Of a stretch of 17,725 nt of DNA, positions 12,834 through 17,725 are shown one piece after another. Each line of letters opens with the position of its first letter. Positions within the stretch are counted from its first letter, which is position 1. A program made the translations under genes and the position numbers. This DNA is from CAMEON01 sp045645165 (lineage in GTDB: Bacteria; Bacillota; Clostridia; Oscillospirales; CAG-272). The notes beneath the pieces are model-generated. The model saw only the letters and a list, made by a program, of their open reading frames with translations, did no database searches and was not told where the DNA came from. The DNA lies in assembly GCA_045645165.1 (NCBI GenBank), contig JAZRIF010000233.1, forward strand, positions 1 through 17,725, read 5' to 3'.

Positions 12834-13556
12834 TCAATACATCTTGGCGTTATTGAGGTACTTGTCCACGGTCAGACCGTGCTTCTCGTTATACTCTTTG
12901 CCGCCTGCAGCCCAAAGCATACCCCGCTCCATGAGGATGGCGGCGTTGGGAGAGGCGTCGAATACGTCATCGTGGTGACCGAGGGAGTTGTAGAATACGC
13001 GGCCGACACCCCAGTATTTCGTCCAGATCACGGGCATGTCGATGGGCTTATTGGAGGCGTGGTAGTAGTTCACCAAGGGGAAACGGGTGGTGGCCAGAAC
13101 TTCCACAGCGGGGTCGATGTGCAGGTAGTAGTGCTCGCTCTTGACCTTGAAATCCTCCAGGCCCTCGATGATGGGGGAGGTACCGCGGCGGATATTGACG
13201 GTATACTCCACGCCGTCTCCGCCGGGATGGCTGACCCACTGTCCGCCCGTCATGAACTGCCACTCGGTATCGTTGCGGAAGGCATCGCACATACCGCCGT
13301 GGCATCCCGCCAGACCGACACCACGGGCAACCGCCTCGGAGATGTTGCGGGAATACTGCCCCTCCATGGTGCCGCCCGTCCAGCAAGCGACGATCAGGTC
13401 GTAGGTCAAAAGCTTTTCAAAGTCGGCAAAGCAGGTATGGTCGTCGTAGATCTCGGCGGCGATACCGTTTTTCTCCAGCATACCTGCGAAGCGTTTGGAG
13501 GTCAACAGCGGCTCATGGCCATCCCAGCCGCCTTGGAAAATGAGGGCTTTTTTCAT
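12834..13556 (-). CDS. ThuA-like domain protein
   Basis: A 240-aa cytoplasmic protein with the ThuA fold, a class I glutamine-amidotransferase-like alpha/beta fold without a proven enzyme activity. It is named after trehalose-utilisation genes, where it works with Gfo/Idh-type dehydrogenases on keto-sugars. Family signs are the start ALIFQGGWDGHEP, the loop VACWTGG, GLAGCHGGMCDAFR near residues 80-95, PVIWTKYWGVGRVFYNSLGHHDD, and a length of about 240. It starts at 13554-13556 behind GAAAGGAAT, 33 bp after xylB, so it belongs to the xyl operon. The next gene downstream, past repeat C, is a Gfo/Idh dehydrogenase, matching the known pairing. The family is well supported; the reaction is unknown. 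Confidence 0.88.
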   Translation of the reverse strand: MKKALIFQGGWDGHEPLLTSKRFAGMLEKNGIAAEIYDDHTCFADFEKLLTYDLIVACWTGGTMEGQYSRNISEAVARGVGLAGCHGGMCDAFRNDTEWQFMTGGQWVSHPGGDGVEYTVNIRRGTSPIIEGLEDFKVKSEHYYLHIDPAVEVLATTRFPLVNYYHASNKPIDMPVIWTKYWGVGRVFYNSLGHHDDVFDASPNAAILMERGMLWAAGGKEYNEKHGLTVDKYLNNAKMY

Positions 13557-13589
13557 GGTTGGATTCCTTTCTTGACAGTATATTTTTGT

Positions 13590-15008
13590 TCAGAGGGAAA
13601 TGTTCTTCAGAGCAGGGTAAAGTCGGCGGTACACGCCGTAGCCGCGGTCGTAGACAGCTTTCAACTCAGGATCGCACTTGACCGCCAAAGTCTTTTTGAC
13701 GGTAGCATCGGCCGCCTCGTACACACTTGCGTACTCCCCGCAAGCGGTCATGGCCAAGAGAGCTCCGCCCATAGAGGGGCCTTGCTCGGTTTCGGTGAGG
13801 TAGATATCCGCGCCGAGGATGTTTGCGATCACGGTCTGCCAGACACGGCTGACCGCGCCGCCGCCGCAGAGAACGGCCTTGTCGATCTTGACGCCGCCCG
13901 CTTCCACGCAGTCGCGGAGGGCGTAGGCCACACCTTCCAGGACTGCCAGATTCATGTCCTCACGGGTGGTGGTGGCAGACAGACCGATAAAGGCGCCTCT
14001 GGCGTTGACGTCATTGTGGGGGCAACGCTCACCCGTCAGGTAGGGCAGGAAGTAGACCCCCGTTTGGCCGTAATTCGGCTCGGCAGGGTCGCCGTAGTCG
14101 GCATCCAGAATGTCCTTGATCCACCACTTATTGCAGGAAGCGGCGGACAGGATGCACCCCATGAGGTGGAACTTTCCGCCCGCATGGGCGAAGTTGTGGA
14201 GAGCCGTACCGCATTCTGTGTTGAACGAATCGCAGGGCAGGAAGATGGTGCCGCTGGTGCCGAGAGAGATACTGCAATCCCCCTCGCGGAGGGTGTTGGT
14301 ACCCACGGCCGCGCCTGCGTTGTCCCCCGCGCCGGCGCAGAGGATGGCGTTGGGGAGGCCGAATTCTGCCTTGAGCTTCCCTGTCGCCTCGTAGCTCTCA
14401 AAGAGCTTGGGGAGCATATCCACGGTGATGCCGCAGATCTCGCACATCTCTTGCGACCAGCACTTGTTCTGCACGTCCAAGAGAAGCATACCCGCCGCGT
14501 CGGAGTACTCGGAGGAGAATACGCCCGTCAGCTTGTAGGCCAGATAGTCCTTGGGCAGGCAGATCTTCTTGGCTCTTTCGAAGTTCTCGGGCTCGTGGTT
14601 CTTCACCCACAGGATCTTGGGAGCGGTGAAACCGGGGAAAGCGATGTTGCCCGTCAGAGCGGGGAGAGTGCCGAGGCTGTTGAGATAAGCCGTTTCTTCG
14701 GCACTCCGTCCGTCGTTCCAGAGGATAGCGGGGCGGATGACCTCGTCCTGCTCGTCCAGCATGACCAAACCGTGCATCTGTCCCGCGATACCCACGCCGC
14801 AGACCTCTGCTTCCCTTCCCTTGGACAGAACCGACAGAATTTCAACGGCGGCCTTGTACCAGTCCTCGGGGTTCTGCTCACTCCAATTGGTATAGGGGGT
14901 AGAGACGGGGTAGCTGACGCTGTGCTCCGCCAGAACGGCACCCTCACGGTTTGTGAGAATGCCCTTGCAAGCGGAAGTGCCCAAATCAATACCAATATAG
15001 TAGTTCAT
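13590..15008 (-). CDS. xylB: Xylulokinase
   Basis: FGGY-family kinase, 472 aa, phosphorylating D-xylulose to D-xylulose 5-phosphate for the pentose phosphate pathway. The N-terminal ATPase fold begins YIGIDLGTSACKGIL. GQMHG at residues 76-80 and PAILWNDGR near 93-101 form the sugar-binding region characteristic of XylB. GAGDNAG supplies the catalytic-base candidate Asp229. The second domain shows SLGTSGTIF and the nucleotide-binding segment CGGGAVSRVWQTVIAN. Length is slightly below the E. coli enzyme (484). The start (15006-15008) is preceded by AAGGAGAT. It lies 12 bp after the GH43 gene and downstream of xylA, in a classical xylose operon arrangement. Other FGGY kinases (ribulokinase, gluconokinase) are less likely given the motifs and context. 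Confidence 0.94.
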   Translation of the reverse strand: MNYYIGIDLGTSACKGILTNREGAVLAEHSVSYPVSTPYTNWSEQNPEDWYKAAVEILSVLSKGREAEVCGVGIAGQMHGLVMLDEQDEVIRPAILWNDGRSAEETAYLNSLGTLPALTGNIAFPGFTAPKILWVKNHEPENFERAKKICLPKDYLAYKLTGVFSSEYSDAAGMLLLDVQNKCWSQEMCEICGITVDMLPKLFESYEATGKLKAEFGLPNAILCAGAGDNAGAAVGTNTLREGDCSISLGTSGTIFLPCDSFNTECGTALHNFAHAGGKFHLMGCILSAASCNKWWIKDILDADYGDPAEPNYGQTGVYFLPYLTGERCPHNDVNARGAFIGLSATTTREDMNLAVLEGVAYALRDCVEAGGVKIDKAVLCGGGAVSRVWQTVIANILGADIYLTETEQGPSMGGALLAMTACGEYASVYEAADATVKKTLAVKCDPELKAVYDRGYGVYRRLYPALKNISL

Positions 15009-15020
15009 AGGTTGATCTCC

Positions 15021-16295
15021 TTAACTGTGAAAGCCGAAGGCATCCACAGAAACGTGAGCCTCGCTTTCGTTGTAGTAGAATTTCCAGGTCACCGTGTGCC
15101 GTCCGTTGAGAGCGGACATGGACGCGGTGGCATCGGCGTAGCCCTCGGTGGGCGCAACCTTCATGTCGGCGTGATACATTCCGTCGATATACAACTCCAC
15201 ACGGCAGACGACCGGGGTGTTGATCCGAATCTGCATATAGGTCTCGCCCTTGAAATCCAGATAGCGGAAAAGCGCCGTGTCCCCGCCTCTGATCTCGGAG
15301 AGCACCAGATTCTCGGGAGAAGCTTCATCCCCTGCAATACGAACGTGACCGCTCAGTTCACAGGCCAGATTGGCGGGGATGTGATCAGAAACGGGAATAG
15401 CTCCCCCAACTCCCGAGGAGGTCTGCACGACCTCGGAGATGGATCCGTCCTCATTGAAGCAGATAGGCTCGGCGCAGACGTGGCGGGAGAACTCGGTGCC
15501 GTGGGTGGAGCGATGGTAGAACACGTACCATTGCCCGTTAAAACATTCCATAGAGCCATGATTGTTCCAGACCTTGGGGTCACAGCCGAAGTTGTCGATG
15601 ATGACACCGCCGTACTTAAAGCCGTGCATGGGATGATCCGAAACGGCATAGCCCAGGCAGGAGGGACGTCCGTCGGTACGGCTGGGATCACCATGGCGGT
15701 GGGTGTCCGCAAAGAGGTAATAGTATTTGCCGTTGATCTTTTTGACCGAGCTGCCCTCATGGAATTCATGCTCCTCCACGGTCAGAGGCGTGCAAATGGT
15801 ATCCTGCTCGATCTCCACCATGTTTTCCTTTAGCTTAGCGACGTGGCACCATGTGATCTGTCCCCAATAGAGATAGGCTTGTCCGTCGTCGTCGATGAAG
15901 GCGGCGGGGTCGATGCCCCAAACTCCCTGAATCTGACCCACGTCGGTAAAAGGACCCGTGGGGGACTGAGACTTGGCCACTCCGCACCGTCCGTCGGGAA
16001 CACAGTAGTAGAGATAGTACCAGCCATCGCGATACGCACAGTCTGGAGCATAGAGCACCCCGCAATCCTGTGCCCAGGTGGAATCACTGATGGAAAAGGC
16101 AACGCCGTGATCCACCCAATGGATCAGATCGTCCGAGGAATACACATGGTGAACGGGACTGCAAAACCGTGTATCTCCCTGATGATCCATGGATCCGTAG
16201 AGGTAGATGCGGCCGTCTCCCCAAGCGTGAGCTTCCACGTCGGGGATGAAAATGTGACTGTCCAGCAAAGGGTTATGGGCAAAGTCCAGACTCAT
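15021..16295 (-). CDS. Glycoside hydrolase family 43 (beta-xylosidase / alpha-arabinofuranosidase type), cytoplasmic
   Basis: A 424-aa enzyme with an N-terminal five-bladed beta-propeller (about residues 1-300) and a C-terminal beta-sandwich of about 115 residues resembling a CBM6-like module. The expected catalytic trio is visible: base Asp19 in FIPDVEAHAWGDGRIYLYGS, pKa-modulating Asp129 in GVWGIDPAAFIDDDG, and acid Glu180 in FHEGSSVKKINGKYY. No signal peptide is present, so it should act in the cytoplasm on imported xylo- or arabino-oligosaccharides. The start at 16293-16295 follows AAAGGAGAT. It sits 24 bp after xylA and 12 bp before xylB, so the released sugar is presumably xylose, or arabinose from side chains. 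Exact linkage specificity cannot be read from the sequence. Confidence 0.9.
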   Translation of the reverse strand: MSLDFAHNPLLDSHIFIPDVEAHAWGDGRIYLYGSMDHQGDTRFCSPVHHVYSSDDLIHWVDHGVAFSISDSTWAQDCGVLYAPDCAYRDGWYYLYYCVPDGRCGVAKSQSPTGPFTDVGQIQGVWGIDPAAFIDDDGQAYLYWGQITWCHVAKLKENMVEIEQDTICTPLTVEEHEFHEGSSVKKINGKYYYLFADTHRHGDPSRTDGRPSCLGYAVSDHPMHGFKYGGVIIDNFGCDPKVWNNHGSMECFNGQWYVFYHRSTHGTEFSRHVCAEPICFNEDGSISEVVQTSSGVGGAIPVSDHIPANLACELSGHVRIAGDEASPENLVLSEIRGGDTALFRYLDFKGETYMQIRINTPVVCRVELYIDGMYHADMKVAPTEGYADATASMSALNGRHTVTWKFYYNESEAHVSVDAFGFHS

Positions 16296-16319
16296 GACAG
16301 TATCTCCTTTTGGATGGAA

Positions 16320-17627
16320 TCAAACACCCGAGAAGAGAATGTCGTTCATGACAGACTCCAGGTACTCCTGTCTGCCGCTCATGGGCATGACGTCCTTGAG
16401 GTTCGCGCCGTAGGCGGCAAGGGATTCAAGGGTGACGTTGCCCTCGCGGATGTCCTTGCCGATACCCTCGTTGTAGGAGGCGTAACGCTTGGCCACGTAC
16501 TCGTCGATGCGGCCGTCCTCGATGATGGCGTAGGCCTTGATGAGACCCAGAGCGAAGGCGTCCATGCCCGCGATGTAGGACAGGAGCACGTCCTCAAAGG
16601 TGTTGGACTGGCGGCGTGCCTTGGCGTCGAAGTTGAGACCGCCATTGGTGAAGCCGCCTGCCTTGATGACCTCGTACATGCAGAGGGTGGTGTCGTATAC
16701 GTTGGTGGGGAACTGGTCGGTGTCCCAGCCGAGGAGCATGTCGCCCTGGTTGGCGTCGATGGAGCCGAAGATGCCGTTGACGGTGGCCACGCGGAGCTCG
16801 TGCTGGAAAGTGTGACCCGCCAGGGTGGCGTGGTTGGCCTCGATATTCATGCGGAAATCGTCCATGAGACCGTAGGTGCGCAGGAAGTTGGCGCAGGTGG
16901 CCACGTCGAAGTCGTACTGATGCTTGGTGGGCTCCTTGGGCTTGGGCTCGATGTAGAAGTCACCCGTAAAGCCGTTAGCGCGTCCGTAGTCGCGGGCCAG
17001 GGTCAGGAACTTGCCCAGGTTGTCCAGCTCCAGAGCCATATCGGTGTTGATGAGGGTGTCGTAGCCCTCGCGGCCGCCCCAGAATACGTAACCGGGAGCG
17101 CCCAGCTTGATGGCGGCGTCGATGCCCGCCTTGACCTTGCCTGCGGCGATGGCGTAGACGTCGGCGGAGGGGGAGGTAGCGGCACCGGCCATGAACATCT
17201 TGTTGCCGAACATATTGGCGGTGACCCACAGGGGCTTGATGCCGGTCTGGTTCTGCTTCTCCAGCAAGTAGTCGGTCATGATCTCGAGATTGGCGATGCT
17301 CTCGGCCAGAGTCTCGCCCTCGGGAGCGATATCCACGTCGTGGAAGCAGTAGAACTCGATGCCCAGCTTCTGCATGAGGTCAAAGGCGAAGTCCACCTTG
17401 GCCTTGTGCATGGCAATGCCGTCCAGACCGAAGGTCTTGTCCATGGTGTTGCCGCCGAACATGTCGGTGCCGCTGGCGTTGCAGGTGTGCCACCAGCTCA
17501 TGGCGAAGCGCAGGTGCTCGGCCATGGTCTTGCCGCCGATCACACGGCTCTTGTCGTAGTAGCGGAAGGAGAAGGGGTTCTTGGACTTTGCGCCCTCGAA
17601 GGGGATGGTTTTGATGTCGTTGTACAT
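16320..17627 (-). CDS. xylA: Xylose isomerase (class II)
   Basis: A 435-aa cytoplasmic enzyme converting D-xylose to D-xylulose with two divalent metals. Active-site residues match the E. coli enzyme with a shift of five: His96 and Asp99 in FHDVD, Glu227 and Lys229 in IEPKPKEPT, Glu263 and His266 in NIEANHATLAGH, Asp291 in DANQGD, and Asp302 and Asp304 in WDTDQFP. The N-terminal extension with NPFSFRYYD and VIGGKTMAEHLRFA marks class II enzymes, and the length is standard. The start at 17625-17627 has GAAAGGAAA about ten to twelve bases ahead. It is the first visible gene of the xyl operon; its promoter would lie in or beyond the repeat fragment at the right edge. No CcpA operator is apparent in the 98 upstream bases present. 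Confidence 0.97.
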   Translation of the reverse strand: MYNDIKTIPFEGAKSKNPFSFRYYDKSRVIGGKTMAEHLRFAMSWWHTCNASGTDMFGGNTMDKTFGLDGIAMHKAKVDFAFDLMQKLGIEFYCFHDVDIAPEGETLAESIANLEIMTDYLLEKQNQTGIKPLWVTANMFGNKMFMAGAATSPSADVYAIAAGKVKAGIDAAIKLGAPGYVFWGGREGYDTLINTDMALELDNLGKFLTLARDYGRANGFTGDFYIEPKPKEPTKHQYDFDVATCANFLRTYGLMDDFRMNIEANHATLAGHTFQHELRVATVNGIFGSIDANQGDMLLGWDTDQFPTNVYDTTLCMYEVIKAGGFTNGGLNFDAKARRQSNTFEDVLLSYIAGMDAFALGLIKAYAIIEDGRIDEYVAKRYASYNEGIGKDIREGNVTLESLAAYGANLKDVMPMSGRQEYLESVMNDILFSGV

Positions 17628-17666
17628 GGTTTTTTATTTCCTTTCAAAAATTATTTTTAAAGTTCT

Positions 17667-17725
17667 AATTGCAGTTTATCGTTCCATGGGGTGGGTCCCG
17701 GGTCCCCCCCCGACAACCCCTATCA
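17667..17725. repeat. Nested-palindrome repeat, copy D (partial, cut by window edge)
   Basis: Begins AATTGCAGTTTATCG (17667-17681), identical over 15 bases to the left end of copy B, then a GC-rich stretch GGGTCCCGGGTCC and a run of eight C. Only 59 bases are visible. It lies 39 bp upstream of the xylA start codon, so the AATTGCAG end faces the gene, whereas in copies B and C the AATTTGGG end does. Confidence 0.65.

Noticed and set aside
12879..15833. Very long open frame on the plus strand (over 980 codons)
   Set aside because: It runs antisense through the ThuA-like, xylB and GH43 genes; its translation has no recognisable domain and it has no ribosome binding site. High GC and codon bias of the opposite-strand genes explain it.
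15843..17660. Long plus-strand open frame opposite xylA
   Set aside because: Antisense shadow of xylA and the start of the GH43 gene; composition is Val/Gly/His-rich with no domain, while xylA has all active-site residues.

Overview
The window reads as a chromosomal segment of a moderately GC-rich Clostridia-type Firmicute, most likely an anaerobic gut Oscillospirales/Ruminococcaceae relative. This rests on strong AGGAGG-type ribosome binding sites, consensus sigma-A promoters, a short ThiI without a rhodanese domain, a BspA-like leucine-rich-repeat lipoprotein, a class II xylose isomerase operon, and GGGGGC/GCCCCC hairpin-rich intergenic repeats. Genus-level assignment is not possible from sequence reading alone.

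Region 1 (1-4750, minus strand) looks like one housekeeping transcription unit. It starts at a good promoter (4722-4750) and reads: zinc-ribbon DEDDh exonuclease, DUF2007-like protein (8-nt overlap), thiI, a purine-type phosphoribosyltransferase, then, across a palindromic repeat, aspS, which is cut by the left window edge. Region 2 (4801-5748, minus) is a monocistronic BspA-like lipoprotein with a perfect TTGACA-17-TATAAT promoter and its own terminator. Region 3 (5886-8960, plus) holds a YifB/ComM-type AAA+ protein with a clear promoter, then a second palindromic repeat, then a cation diffusion facilitator. A bidirectional terminator at 9145-9190 separates it from the opposing operon.

Region 4 (9260-17627, minus) is a pentose/glycoside catabolic cluster. 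In transcription order it contains xylA, a cytoplasmic GH43 glycosidase, xylB, a ThuA-like protein, a palindromic repeat, a Gfo/Idh/MocA oxidoreductase, a PHP-domain phosphoesterase-like protein and an AraC-type regulator. The likely logic is intracellular release of xylose or arabinose from imported oligosaccharides by GH43, then XylA and XylB feeding the pentose phosphate pathway. The ThuA, Gfo/Idh and PHP genes suggest an extra sugar-oxidation or side-chain-processing branch, and the AraC protein is a plausible local regulator.

The most unusual feature is a family of long, nested-palindrome intergenic repeats (959-1116, 7567-7763, 12580-12827, and a partial one from 17667 to the right edge). 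Each sits just upstream of a gene's ribosome binding site. Three of the four (all but the first) carry recognisable AATTGCAGTTT or AATTTGGGTTT ends, and their internal hairpins differ in sequence but keep pairing. No gap longer than 300 bases lacks a gene; the largest (8961-9259) holds a short direct repeat and the bidirectional terminator.
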